Positions 1 through 7,909 of a DNA stretch of 64,000 nucleotides are shown piece by piece (the stretch's first letter is position 1; every line of letters begins with the position of its first letter). Source of the DNA: CAVVDY01 sp963815775 (lineage in GTDB: Bacteria; Acidobacteriota; Terriglobia; Terriglobales; Acidobacteriaceae). The position numbers and the translations under genes are program-made. Under the pieces are notes generated by a model. It saw only the letters and a list, made by a program, of their open reading frames with translations, was not told the origin of the DNA and did not search any database. The DNA lies in contig CAWFIB010000025.1 in assembly GCA_963815775.1 (NCBI GenBank), positions 310,001-374,000 on the forward strand. The letters are read 5' to 3'.

Positions 1-1
1 G

Positions 2-622
2 CTGCCATACCACTACGGGGCATGGTCGTTCGTGAATGGCGGCTGGTTCTGGTTCCCAGGGTCCGGGCGAGGCTATCGAAACGGCGGCTGGTATGCGAAC
101 GGATTCCAGGCCGCGCCAGTAGTACACGGCCCGAACGGATGGCGGCCACCGGCCCGTCCGACACTACCTCCGAGCGCTGCCTATGCGCCGACTGTGAGGG
201 TAGGAACCATCGGCAGTTTGCCGGCGACGATTCCGGGCGGACGCGTGCCGCCAAACTTCCGCAGTGTGGTTCCCGCTAATACAGCGGCCGGCAGAGCTCC
301 TTATGCCGCGAGGGATAGAGCTATCTACGCGCCTCATCCAGGTCCACAGGGCTACGGGTCGGCCAGTGCCCTCCAAGGAACTCGCGGCAGCGACACGCGC
401 TCGATCTATGGGCCGTATTCCTCCGGGCACGTGTATGCGAGTCCGTCACACATGGCCAGGCCCACTGTAGCTCCCAGAACGTGGGGCAGCGCTCCCGGGC
501 CAGCCATGGGGCCGCGACCCTCGGCTGGCTCATTCCATCCCATGGGACCAGGCGGTGGAGGCGGTCATCCAGCCGGTGCGGGCGCCAGCCACGCAGCGCG
601 TGGAGGCCCGAGTCCGAAGTAG
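2..622 (+). CDS. C-terminal part of an exported Gly/Pro/Ser-rich protein (DUF6600/FecR-associated type), 5' truncated by window edge
   Basis: The frame is already open at base 2, so the N-terminus lies outside the window. The first visible residues, LPYHYGAWSFVNGGWFWFPG, resemble the repeated 'PYG-x-W ... G-x-W-x-W-x-PG' units of DUF6600-type proteins seen in acidobacteria, often with a FecR domain upstream. The rest (about 170 residues) is low-complexity, rich in Gly, Pro, Ser and Ala, ending in a GGGGGHPAGAGASHAARGG-like tail, and probably disordered. No catalytic motif is visible. An in-frame ATG at position 32 exists, but homology-like residues precede it, so it is not the true start. Function unknown; an envelope location is inferred from family and composition. 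Confidence 0.55.
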   Translation: MPYHYGAWSFVNGGWFWFPGSGRGYRNGGWYANGFQAAPVVHGPNGWRPPARPTLPPSAAYAPTVRVGTIGSLPATIPGGRVPPNFRSVVPANTAAGRAPYAARDRAIYAPHPGPQGYGSASALQGTRGSDTRSIYGPYSSGHVYASPSHMARPTVAPRTWGSAPGPAMGPRPSAGSFHPMGPGGGGGHPAGAGASHAARGGPSPK

Positions 623-640
623 GCCTTTCGTGATTTGAAG

Positions 641-670
641 AAAATGCTCCGGAGCGATTCGGAGCATCTC
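641..670 (+). terminator. Possible rho-independent terminator after the first gene
   Basis: An 8-bp perfect stem (ATGCTCCG at 644-651 with CGGAGCAT at 660-667) and an 8-nt loop lie 20 bases after the stop codon of the first gene. The following bases (CTCTGTTTA) are only partly T-rich, so strength is uncertain. Confidence 0.45.
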
Positions 671-817
671 TGTTTATGCGAATCAAGGCGCTCGCATTGG
701 CAACAGGAAGTTAGCCCTGGCCCCCGCAGTTCGGCTCGAGCTGCGTAATAGCTTTCACAGTTTTTGCTGCTGAATTCGTTATCGCCATTGATCCGCAGTG
801 CGATAAGGTAAAAGCGA

Positions 818-1531
818 ATGTCGTCTGCTTCCGACCAACCGGTCCTGGTGCGAAATACAGAGCCGCGTGACTTCACCGCCATAACGGAATTGTGTTCGCG
901 CATCTATCCCGACACTCCGCCATGGAATGCCCAACAGCTTTCCTCGCATCTGAGCGTCTTTCCCGAGGGCCAATTCGTGGCGGTGCATGGCCCGGAGGAA
1001 AATGTTGTCGGCATGAGCGCCAGTCTGATCGTCGATTGGGAAGATTACAAGACGCTCGACGACTGGGAGAGATTCACCGCCGACGGCATGTTCAGCAATC
1101 ACGATCCCCATCGCGGCCGGACGTTGTACGGCGCGGAGGTCATTGTCGACCCGGCGTTGCAGCATCATGGCATTGGCGACAAAATCTACAGCGCTCGCCG
1201 CGCCCTGACGGAATCGCACAAGCTGCTTCGCATCCGCGCCGGTTCACGGCTGCGAGGTTATTGCCATTGCGCCGCCAGGCTCAAGCCGCAGGACTACGTG
1301 GTTGCGGTCGTCGAGGGACACGAGTACGACCCGACGCTGAGCTTTCAACTGAAGGAAGGCTTCCACGTGGTCGCGGTGGTGCCGCACTATCTCACCGACG
1401 ATCCGGAGAGCTTGGGCTATGCCGCGGTGATTGAGTGGCTGAATCCGCAGCTTATCCGCGACCAGCACATTGCCGACCGTCCAACCCGCTTCCTGCGCAA
1501 GGCGATACGGGAAGCGGTGGCGACGTCGTGA
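818..1531 (+). CDS. GNAT-family N-acetyltransferase
   Basis: 237 residues. The N-terminal stretch VRNTEPRDFTAITELCSRIYP is a typical GNAT beta1-alpha1 start. The acetyl-CoA pyrophosphate loop is visible as Q-H-H-G-I-G around residues 114-119 (VDPALQHHGIGDKIY). The C-terminal part contains the strand/helix pattern 'F-x-L-K-E-G-F-H-V-V-A-V-V' common to the fold. The protein is longer than minimal GNATs (about 150 residues). The substrate cannot be predicted. It is a single gene with free space on both sides, so it is probably transcribed alone. The start at 818 has an AAGG-type ribosome site about 12 bases upstream. Confidence 0.8.
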   Translation: MSSASDQPVLVRNTEPRDFTAITELCSRIYPDTPPWNAQQLSSHLSVFPEGQFVAVHGPEENVVGMSASLIVDWEDYKTLDDWERFTADGMFSNHDPHRGRTLYGAEVIVDPALQHHGIGDKIYSARRALTESHKLLRIRAGSRLRGYCHCAARLKPQDYVVAVVEGHEYDPTLSFQLKEGFHVVAVVPHYLTDDPESLGYAAVIEWLNPQLIRDQHIADRPTRFLRKAIREAVATS

Positions 1532-1577
1532 ACCTCGCGCTGCGGCGCGATGCTTTGAGCCCGGCTCGATGGGTGGC

Positions 1578-1604
1578 CACATTTCCCTTCGGTTGGGAAA
1601 TGTG
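1578..1604. repeat. Hairpin repeat with TTCGGTT loop (copy 1)
   Basis: Perfect 10-bp stem CACATTTCCC / GGGAAATGTG around a 7-nt loop TTCGGTT. It shares the loop, but not the stem sequence, with hairpins at 1962 and 6105. It could also act as a terminator for the GNAT gene, but no T-run follows. Confidence 0.75.
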
Positions 1605-1833
1605 GGAGCTTAGCCGCTAAGATAGCGACGGGCGGGTGGCCAATATTTTTACTCTGTTGAGATATGCGGGAACTCAGTCAAATGCCAGCGCCGGAGGCGC
1701 GAAATAGCTTAGCCCAGCACGCAGGCCATCCTTTGGCCGGAGTGCTGGGTAGCGCAGACAATAAGTCTACAGTCCTGTAGGGACGACACTCTGCGAATCA
1801 CCACGTCAGGGCCCGCTCTGAGCCCGTCGAAGG

Positions 1834-1854
1834 GGCACGACTTCCAGTCGTGCC
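1834..1854. repeat. Hairpin repeat of the GGCACG...CGTGCC type (copy 1)
   Basis: Perfect 9-bp stem GGCACGACT / AGTCGTGCC with loop TCC, followed by GAAA. A near-identical element (GGCACGGCT / AGCCGTGCC, followed by GAAG) lies at 61102-61121, nearly 60 kb away. Confidence 0.7.
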
Positions 1855-1904
1855 GAAATGGCTCCTCAATACGTCCCGAGCCCCGTAGGGACGACAGAAG
1901 GAAG

Positions 1905-1924
1905 CCCAGCCTTTCAAGGCTGGG
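1905..1924. repeat. Short palindromic hairpin in the repeat cluster
   Basis: Stem CCCAGCCTT / AAGGCTGGG (9 bp) with a 2-nt spacer. It sits directly after a copy of the GTAGGGACGACA word, suggesting a composite repeat unit. Confidence 0.6.
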
Positions 1925-1961
1925 TGAGCGAGTTAAGTCGTTACGAGTCCCGCACGGGTGC

Positions 1962-1992
1962 CCCACTCATCCGTTCGGTTCGGATGAGTGGG
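1962..1992. repeat. Hairpin repeat with TTCGGTT loop (copy 2)
   Basis: Perfect 12-bp stem CCCACTCATCCG / CGGATGAGTGGG around TTCGGTT. The stem differs from copy 1 at nearly every position while pairing is kept and the loop is identical. Confidence 0.8.
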
Positions 1993-2044
1993 ATCGAAGG
2001 ACTTGGAACATCGATCAGGGCTTCGTGGTGCGTACCCCTTCAAT

Positions 2045-2075
2045 CCCACACATTCCGAACGAAGGAATGTGTGGG
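2045..2075. repeat. Hairpin repeat, variant loop GAACGAA (copy 3)
   Basis: Perfect 12-bp stem CCCACACATTCC / GGAATGTGTGGG with a 7-nt loop GAACGAA, which on the other strand reads TTCGTTC. It lies 40-70 bases from the 3' end of the interrupted methyltransferase gene. Confidence 0.75.
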
Positions 2076-2120
2076 GCACCCGGCAATTGTGGGCCGCCCG
2101 TCCCACCGCCCGCCCCCTTC

Positions 2121-4350
2121 TCAGGAGAAGTCCATCTCCATTTGGTTTCGATTACGCGCTGTGGGCTCCCTCGAAATGGCGAGAAGGTCATTCATGGCAA
2201 AGGTTTTCTTGTGCTCGAAATGACGGTAAAGGTCGTCCAGATCACCGTAGAACACGAAATCCCATTCCTCGTCTTTCATTCGGTCCGCGATCATCGGTTC
2301 TCGCAGCTTGCGATGGAGCAGTCTTTCACGTTCCTCAGGCAACACGATGAACCGTTTCACTGAATGAGAAGGGATATTTGAGCACCGTACAATCGCCTCG
2401 GTGATCGCCGTCGTATTCTCAACCTCAAAGGCGGCGGTGATGCTACGCCCGTTGTGCCAGAGCACGTCAATCTGCCGAATGCGATCCACATTTGCCTGGG
2501 GCACCTTCGCAAGATTGGGAGGCGTTTTGCTCGCAAGCGCGGCCAATTTCTTCCCGGCGTATACTTCGCCTTGCTCCCGCGCCCCTATAGCAACATGCAG
2601 CCCGGCCTTCTTGCCCAATTCCGCCAATATTGAAATGATTTTGGTGTGTTCGCTCTCACGCGTGTGAACGATCGGTTTCAGCGCCCAATGGCCGTCACTC
2701 GTCTGGGTTGCATACTCCTCCAGCAGGTCGCCGACCCTCTGGGTTTCCGGAGTGAGGGCGTTTGGGAATTTGAGGAAAATCTGCTGCAACACGTCGTCAA
2801 AACTAACTTTGACATTTCTGTGCAGGACATCCACCACCGCGGTTTCCAGACGGTCAGTTAGCGGAATTTGTTCCAGATAGGGAATTGAGGAGGGGTCAGC
2901 AAACCACCAACGCTGTCCCACGGTCTTACCTTTTTCATCAACAGCCGGCTGCAAAACGAATTCCCTGTCAATGTGCGCCCTCATCACCTTGTCGGGATTC
3001 TTACCAGCGGCAAGAAGGGCACCAGCTTTCTTCAACTCTACGATGATGCCGTTCAGTATGTAGGTATAAGCTGTCGGCTCGCCGCGTTCCGCCAAAATCT
3101 TCTTTGCAGCCTCAACCACAGCATGTTCGTATTGATCCTCGCTAATGTCCATCGACTCGACGGGGTGCGCGGTTTCGGGCTTTTTGAATCGAATGTAGTA
3201 GTCTCCGACCGCGCTGCCGTAGGGGACGAGAAGACCTTTTGCCGATGCTCGCGCTGGCGGTTGATAGATGATCTTTTCCAAATCGAAGCCCGCCAACACA
3301 ACGGCCCTGATGATGGAGTTCCAAACCTTAATGTCCGTACTATGAAACGTCACGGTGAGATAACGTCCATTTCTCAGCACTCGGAACACCTGCCTGAATG
3401 CGGCTTGCAGCATCTTGTGGTAATACTCGAAATTCTTCCTGTTATCGATTGTGATTTCATCGTCATAGTCGATCTTGAAACCCAACCATAATGCCCAAAG
3501 GGTAGTGAGCTCCGCGTAGGGAACTGCTCCGCCGTAGGGCGGGTCAGTGAACACATAGTCGACGCTGTTTTCAGGCAAGATCTTGGAGAGCTCTAACGCG
3601 TTATGGACCTTCAAGAATATATTGGCGCCTTTCGTTAAATCCGAAAATCTCTTCGCTGGCTTCCATTGAGTAATGCTCTCATTCGCGTCTTCCTTGGCAG
3701 CAATGAGTCCTTGTCGCCCTTTGGCCGCGCTCTGGAACAGCATCCAAACATTCGACTCCATATACAAAGGGGGCACCCAATAGCTGTTGATCGCCCAGAA
3801 AGAGCTGAAGGGTCTGCTTGGTCGGACTGGCGTCATCTTGCTGGCCAAGTGAACCATGCTCGTGAATGTGAACGAGAATGTCTCCCTCAGTGCCTTGTCC
3901 TTGATACCCGCAATCTCGTTCCACAGAATACTCAGCGATAGGAGGTTTCTATGTGTGAACAAATCGCTGAAGTACTCGCCCGCCTCGCGTTTCCCTTGGG
4001 CAAAAGTGATGCCGTCCGGGAACTTGTCCTTGGGATACCAGTCTTTGATGGGCAGCTTTTCTACTTTTTGAAGAAGCCTGAGGTCTTCGGTGTCTGGTTT
4101 CTTTGACGATCTCTTCTTGCAACGTGCACAAGCGTACCGCAATTCAGTTACTTGGTTCTCGTCCCTGTTCCATATGGCGGCGAGTATTCTCGCCTCTTGC
4201 CCACACCTCTTGCAAGTGGTGATGTACAAGGAACTGATGCGCTGTTCCACGCAACCTGCGATCTCATCGAAACAGTTTTCGATTTCCTCAATGTCGGCTG
4301 GCCGCCCTGTCATTTCCGAGATGAAAATTGAGACGGGGTTCAGATCAATT
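2121..4350 (-). pseudogene. 3' part of a DNA methyltransferase with nuclease-like C-terminal domain, interrupted by an IS3 element
   Basis: The fragment carries a zinc-ribbon-like pair (C-K-R-C and C-A-R-C), the catalytic DPPY motif of N6-adenine/N4-cytosine methyltransferases (TDPPYGGAVPY), and a C-terminal region with I-D-V-L-W-H ... A-F-E-V-E-N-T-T, resembling a PD-(D/E)xK nuclease core. Motif I is missing here and lies on the 5' fragment beyond the insertion. Upstream of the first ATG in this fragment (4313) the frame continues as IDLNPVSIFISE up to the element boundary, matching the missing join. Restored, the protein would have 817 residues. Biological role inferred: restriction-modification or phage defence, inactivated by the insertion. 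The fragment could still be expressed from 4313, but without the S-adenosylmethionine-binding motif. Confidence 0.8.
4348..4350. repeat. 3-bp target-site duplication (left copy, ATT)
   Basis: ATT directly precedes the left end of the element and is repeated at 5730-5732 after its right end. Removing the element and one copy restores the frame V-G-I-D-L-N-P. Confidence 0.8.
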
Positions 4351-4384
4351 TGGCCTTGCCCCTAGAATCCGTATCCCATAACTG
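4351..4384. repeat. Left terminal inverted repeat of the IS3-family element
   Basis: Aligned with the complement of 5696-5729, the shared pattern is TGRCCTTGCCC, a short variable stretch, then CGTATCCC and TARCTG. Most mismatches fall in the middle. Confidence 0.8.
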
Positions 4385-4476
4385 AATGTACTTCGTAGTC
4401 GTCGTGGCTGTGGGAAAGTTGGAAAGCGCTTTTTGCTTTCCTACTTTTCCATGGCCTGCTTTGATTGCCGGTGCGT

Positions 4477-5373
4477 TCAGTTCGCGTATGCTTCCGCGCT
4501 CAACGCCGAGTTTTGTTCGAACTGCATCGGACTGACGTAATTCAGAGTCGAGTGCAGTCTGGTTTGGTTATACCAGTGCAGCCAGTCGAGGGCTTCATCC
4601 TGGCCCTGACACCGCGTTTCGAAGTGCTGACCATGCAACCGTTCCACCTTTAGCGATCCGAACAACGTCTCGCTGCAGGCGTTATCCCAGCAGTTGCCTT
4701 TGCGACTCATCGAGGGTGTAATTCCGCACTCTTGCAGCAGCTTGGCGAACTCATAGCTGGCATACTGACTGCCTCGATCGCTGTGAAAGATCAGTCTTGC
4801 CTCGCGGTCCGGGAAGCGTAGGAACCAGGCCATCCGCAGGGCATCGATGACGATCTCGCTGGTGATCTGCTCCCGCAGCGACCAGCCTACGATGCGGCGG
4901 CTGAACAGGTCCATGACCACAGCCAGAAACAGCCAGCCTTCGTCGGTTGCGATGTAGGTTACGTCGCCGACCCAGACCTGATTCGGTGCCGCCGCGGTGA
5001 AGTTGCGATCCAGCAGGTTGGGTGCAATCGGCAGACCGTGCCGGCTGTCCGTGGTGGTGATTCGGAAACGGCGCTTGCCGCGTGCTCGGATACCGTTCCG
5101 CTGCATCACTCGTTGCACCCGCAGCTTGCCTACGCGGATGCCCCGGGCCCGCAGCTCCCGCCACAGGCGCGGCCAACCGTACGCTCCCCGGTTCTCGGCA
5201 AACACGGCACGGATATGAGCCAGCAGTGCCTCCTCGCTCAGGTGCCGACGCTCAGCCATATTTCGACGGCGGACAAAGTGTTCATGATAGCCAGCCACGC
5301 TCACGCGTAGAACCCGGCATTGCACGCTGATCGGCCATACCCGCTTGTTCCGGTAGATAAAGGCGTACTTCAT
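4477..5373 (-). CDS. IS3-family transposase OrfB (DDE integrase)
   Basis: 298 residues. An N-terminal HTH_21-like region (HIRAVFAENRGAYGWPRLW) is followed by an rve-type integrase core. The D-D-E triad is visible: D in W-V-G-D-V-T-Y-I, D in FHSDRGSQYAS, and E in NCWDNACSETLFGSLK. The C-terminus has the usual YNQTRLHSTLNYVSPMQFE. The ATG overlaps the OrfA stop as ATGA, so expression is probably by translational coupling; no A-rich slippery sequence of the usual IS3 frameshift type was seen. Confidence 0.93.
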   Translation of the reverse strand: MKYAFIYRNKRVWPISVQCRVLRVSVAGYHEHFVRRRNMAERRHLSEEALLAHIRAVFAENRGAYGWPRLWRELRARGIRVGKLRVQRVMQRNGIRARGKRRFRITTTDSRHGLPIAPNLLDRNFTAAAPNQVWVGDVTYIATDEGWLFLAVVMDLFSRRIVGWSLREQITSEIVIDALRMAWFLRFPDREARLIFHSDRGSQYASYEFAKLLQECGITPSMSRKGNCWDNACSETLFGSLKVERLHGQHFETRCQGQDEALDWLHWYNQTRLHSTLNYVSPMQFEQNSALSAEAYAN

Positions 5374-5672
5374 TTCTGGCCTTTCGCGAAGTACGCCGTC
5401 GCTTTTTCCAGGATGTCGCGCTCCATCTTGACCCGCGCCAACTCAGCCCGCAACCGGCTGATCTCCATCTGCTCGGCGCTCACCTTCGAAGCGCTGTCAG
5501 CCCCCTTCAGCTTGCCCTCCCGTGAGGCCTTGACCCAGTTGAATAGTGTCTGATCCACCATCCCCAGGCTGCGTGCCGCGGCGGCTATGCTCTGGCCCGA
5601 CTCCACCAACCGCACCGCCTCCTGCTTGAACGCCAGCGTGTATCGTGCCCGCTTCCCATTCGTCATCTTCAT
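5370..5672 (-). CDS. IS3-family transposase OrfA (HTH protein)
   Basis: 100 residues. It starts KRARYTLAFKQEAVRLVESG, the typical HTH_Tnp_1 motif, followed by AAAARSLGMVDQTLFNWVK (the recognition helix region). A C-terminal leucine-zipper-like coiled coil (ISRLRAELARVKMERDILEK) provides multimerisation in this family. It binds the terminal repeats and pairs with OrfB for transposition. The gene begins 57 bases inside the right end of the element. Confidence 0.93.
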   Translation of the reverse strand: MKMTNGKRARYTLAFKQEAVRLVESGQSIAAAARSLGMVDQTLFNWVKASREGKLKGADSASKVSAEQMEISRLRAELARVKMERDILEKATAYFAKGQK

Positions 5673-5695
5673 CTCCCTTACTGATATTAATCACT

Positions 5696-5729
5696 CAGCT
5701 AAGGGATACGTTTTTCGCGGGCAAGGTCA
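5696..5729. repeat. Right terminal inverted repeat of the IS3-family element
   Basis: Complement of the left repeat with about three-quarters identity; its outer tip reads TGACCTTGCCC on the minus strand. The base after it begins the ATT duplication. Confidence 0.8.
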
Positions 5730-5956
5730 ATTCCCACTCCTTTGCGCCCAAGTTTGATCGCCTCAAGAGCCGTTACTCCCGACCCCACAAAGGGGTCAAG
5801 CACGATTTCGCCTTCCAGTGAGTGACGCCGAATGTATTCAGCGACGACGTTGTGAGGCTTCCTAGCCCAATACTTGTGCATCACGTACATCGGCGAGTGA
5901 CCTCTCGCGACAAGTGCGTGATCGATCACTTCCAGTTTCTTGGACGATTTGGCCAT
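5730..5956 (-). pseudogene. 5' part of the interrupted DNA methyltransferase
   Basis: Begins at ATG 5956 (MAKSSKKLEVIDH) with AAAGGA about 12 bases upstream. The visible segments are H-S-P-M-Y-V-M-H-K-Y-W-A-R-K-P, typical of a group of large DNA methyltransferases, and motif I V-L-D-P-F-V-G-S-G for S-adenosylmethionine binding. It continues to K-G-V-G-I-D, where the element enters; read through, it gains a short foreign tail and a stop at 5699. The 227 bases here plus 2227 bases after the element give 2454 bases, a multiple of three. A longer reading from 6061 exists but lacks a ribosome site and family-like sequence. Confidence 0.8.
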
Positions 5957-6765
5957 TCGGAATTGTCCTTTGGTGGTTCTACACCCAACAGTAATTGAAC
6001 TTTCGCAAATTGTCCCTATGAGACTGGCCCATGCAAGCCTTTCCAAGTTCCTGAAGAACATTCTGGTGCCCGATCTGACCTTCGTTTGGTCGGAGCCCGG
6101 TGCACCAGGTTAGGCCTTCGGTTGGCCTAACCTGGGCGAAGCTAAACCTGGGCGGCCAGTCAACTTGGGAGAATAAGGATTTCATTCCACGGGCGGCCTA
6201 CCTCTCCCCCTGTTGGGAGACGTGGGGATGTCAAGTTCTTAGCGAACTCCTCGCGCAGCTGCATTTGCCGCCCGCACGCAAATCTGGGCTATCCTTTATC
6301 ACACGCATCTGTGACGCACGCACTAGCTCGTGCTCGACGAATTCAGTACATTGTCAGCTAAGGGATGCAGAGGAGTGGTGTCTCTCGCGCCAACGCTCAT
6401 CCCCTAGGAGCGTGATTGCAGGAGTGACAGGTTCCTTCTTCGCATCGCCGCTGTTAACCACTTCGAAAACATTCCAAACTTTCCATCTCTGAAAAAATCG
6501 CCGCTAACTCCTTATTCCGGAATATTTTGCCTCTAAACCCCACGCGCTCAAGATTTTGCGGAGCATTCTCAAAATGGCCTCTTGTTTTCAAGATTTTGCG
6601 AGATGCAGGGGGGAGGGGGGTACTCCGGGCAATGCACTTGAAACGGTGCAACTGGTCACCCGTGGCCTTAGTGGTGCCAAGATTATGCTTTGGTAAACAC
6701 CATGCCTAAAGCGAGCTACCTCGGAGGTAGCCAAACACTGCTAAACTCGAAACTCAGAGACGCTT
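5957..6765. other. Gene-free region of about 800 bases with repeats
   Basis: No credible gene is seen: open frames are short, lack ribosome sites and cross the palindrome at 6105. It holds a TTCGGTT-loop hairpin (6105-6135), a 13-base direct repeat TCAAGATTTTGCG (6548-6560 and 6588-6600), and two G6 runs separated by one A (6608-6620). The promoters of the methyltransferase (leftward) and the threonine aldolase (rightward) must lie here but could not be placed. Confidence 0.5.
6105..6135. repeat. Hairpin repeat with TTCGGTT loop (copy 4)
   Basis: Perfect 12-bp stem CCAGGTTAGGCC / GGCCTAACCTGG around TTCGGTT. Same loop and stem length as copy 2 but an unrelated stem sequence. Confidence 0.8.
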
Positions 6766-7854
6766 ATGTATTCATCCTCAAATGACAACGGCGGCAAGAC
6801 CACGGACGTTCTTATCGACCTCCGCTCCGACACCGTAACCAAGCCTTCGCCCGAGATGCGGCGCGCCATGTTCGAGGCTGAAGTCGGCGACGACGTTTAC
6901 GGCGAAGATCCGACCATCAATCGCCTGGAGAAGCGTGCAGCCGAGATCTTCGGGCGCGAGGCGGCGCTGTTCGTGCCCAGCGGCACTATGGGCAACCAGA
7001 TCGCGATCAAACTGCACACCACGCATGGGCAGGAAGTCATCTGCGAGGAGCGCGGCCACGTCTTCAACTATGAGATGGCGATGATGGCGCACTTCTCCGG
7101 AGTGGTCCCGCGGACGGTTTTCGCCGAAGCTGGCGTCCTCACCTGGGAACTCATCCAGCCGAAACTGCGCGGCAAGAGCTACCACTCTGCAAAGACAGGG
7201 CTCATCTCGCTGGAGAACACCCACAACATGGCCGGTGGAACGGTGACTCCAGCAGAAGTTCTGAATGAGGTCTGCGACCATGCGCACGAGGCCGGACTGC
7301 CGGTCCATCTTGATGGCGCGCGCGTTTTTAACGCTTCGGTCGCGCTGGGAATCCCGGTGGATCAGCTTACGGCGAAGGCCGACACCGTGATGTTTTGTTT
7401 GTCGAAAGGCCTTGGTGCTCCGGTCGGCTCGATGCTGGTCGGAGGTGCCGATCAAATCGATCGTGGGCGCATCTACCGTAAGGCGCTCGGCGGAGGCATG
7501 CGCCAGGCGGGCATTCTTGCCGCTGCGGGCTTGATCGCGCTGGAGCAGGGTCCGGCGAAGCTGAAGACCGATCACGCCAACGCAAAATTTCTGGCGCAGG
7601 GGCTGGCACAGATTCCGGGATTCAAGATCGATCCTGCGAAGGTGCAGACGAACATTCTGATCTGCGATATCAGCGGCACGGGAATGACTTCCGCGGAGCT
7701 GTCGAAGCGGCTGCGTGAGCGCGGGGTTCTGGCCAACGGCGTCGGTCCGCAGGCGATGCGCTTCGTTACGCACCTTGACGTCTCGCGCGAGCAGTGCGCG
7801 AAGGCGTTGGAGATCGCAGCGTCAGCATGCCTCGTGGTAGCGCAGCGAGCGTGA
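6766..7854 (+). CDS. ltaE: Low-specificity L-threonine aldolase (PLP-dependent)
   Basis: 362 residues. It cleaves L-threonine or L-allo-threonine to glycine and acetaldehyde in the cytosol. The N-terminal signature IDLRSDTVTKPSPEMRRAM and G-D-D-V-Y-G-E-D-P are classic for the beta-eliminating lyase/threonine aldolase family. The PLP lysine lies in F-C-L-S-K-G-L-G-A-P-V-G-S (about residue 210). H-L-D-G-A-R-V-F-N is the conserved cofactor-contact segment. Length is about 15 residues above the usual 340-350 because of a polar N-terminal extension (MYSSSNDNGGKTTD); a start closer to VLIDLRSD is possible. Stands alone. Confidence 0.92.
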   Translation: MYSSSNDNGGKTTDVLIDLRSDTVTKPSPEMRRAMFEAEVGDDVYGEDPTINRLEKRAAEIFGREAALFVPSGTMGNQIAIKLHTTHGQEVICEERGHVFNYEMAMMAHFSGVVPRTVFAEAGVLTWELIQPKLRGKSYHSAKTGLISLENTHNMAGGTVTPAEVLNEVCDHAHEAGLPVHLDGARVFNASVALGIPVDQLTAKADTVMFCLSKGLGAPVGSMLVGGADQIDRGRIYRKALGGGMRQAGILAAAGLIALEQGPAKLKTDHANAKFLAQGLAQIPGFKIDPAKVQTNILICDISGTGMTSAELSKRLRERGVLANGVGPQAMRFVTHLDVSREQCAKALEIAASACLVVAQRA

Positions 7855-7909
7855 AGGGCTTCGACACCACAAGGGCGCTGGGACACAGGGAGCAACAAAA
7901 GGTAAAAAC

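Larger units (their letters stand above)
1532..2120. repeat. Repeat-rich intergenic region with a cluster of hairpin repeats
   Basis: No convincing gene is present in these 589 bases. Instead there are at least five near-perfect hairpins (listed separately) and a repeated word GTAGGGACGACA (about 1777-1790 and 1886-1897). The open frames here run through the palindromes and have no homology-like features. The density of palindromes resembles REP-type elements that accumulate in acidobacterial intergenic regions. Confidence 0.6.
4351..5729 (-). mobile_element. Complete IS3-family insertion sequence (1379 bp)
   Basis: The element has 34-bp imperfect terminal inverted repeats starting TGGCCTTGCCCC (left) and TGACCTTGCCCG (right, complement). 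The ends are the TG...CA type usual for IS3. It carries two overlapping transposase genes and is flanked by a 3-bp duplication (ATT). Both transposase frames are uninterrupted, the catalytic triad is present, and the flanking gene is restored exactly on removal. Together these suggest a recent insertion by a still functional element. Confidence 0.9.

Noticed and set aside
1532..2120. CRISPR-like array in the repeat cluster
   Set aside because: Repeats are palindromic, differ in sequence, and are not regularly spaced; no cas genes occur.
6100..6492. Open frame of 130 codons before the threonine aldolase gene
   Set aside because: It crosses the TTCGGTT hairpin, has no ribosome site, and its product has no domain-like pattern.
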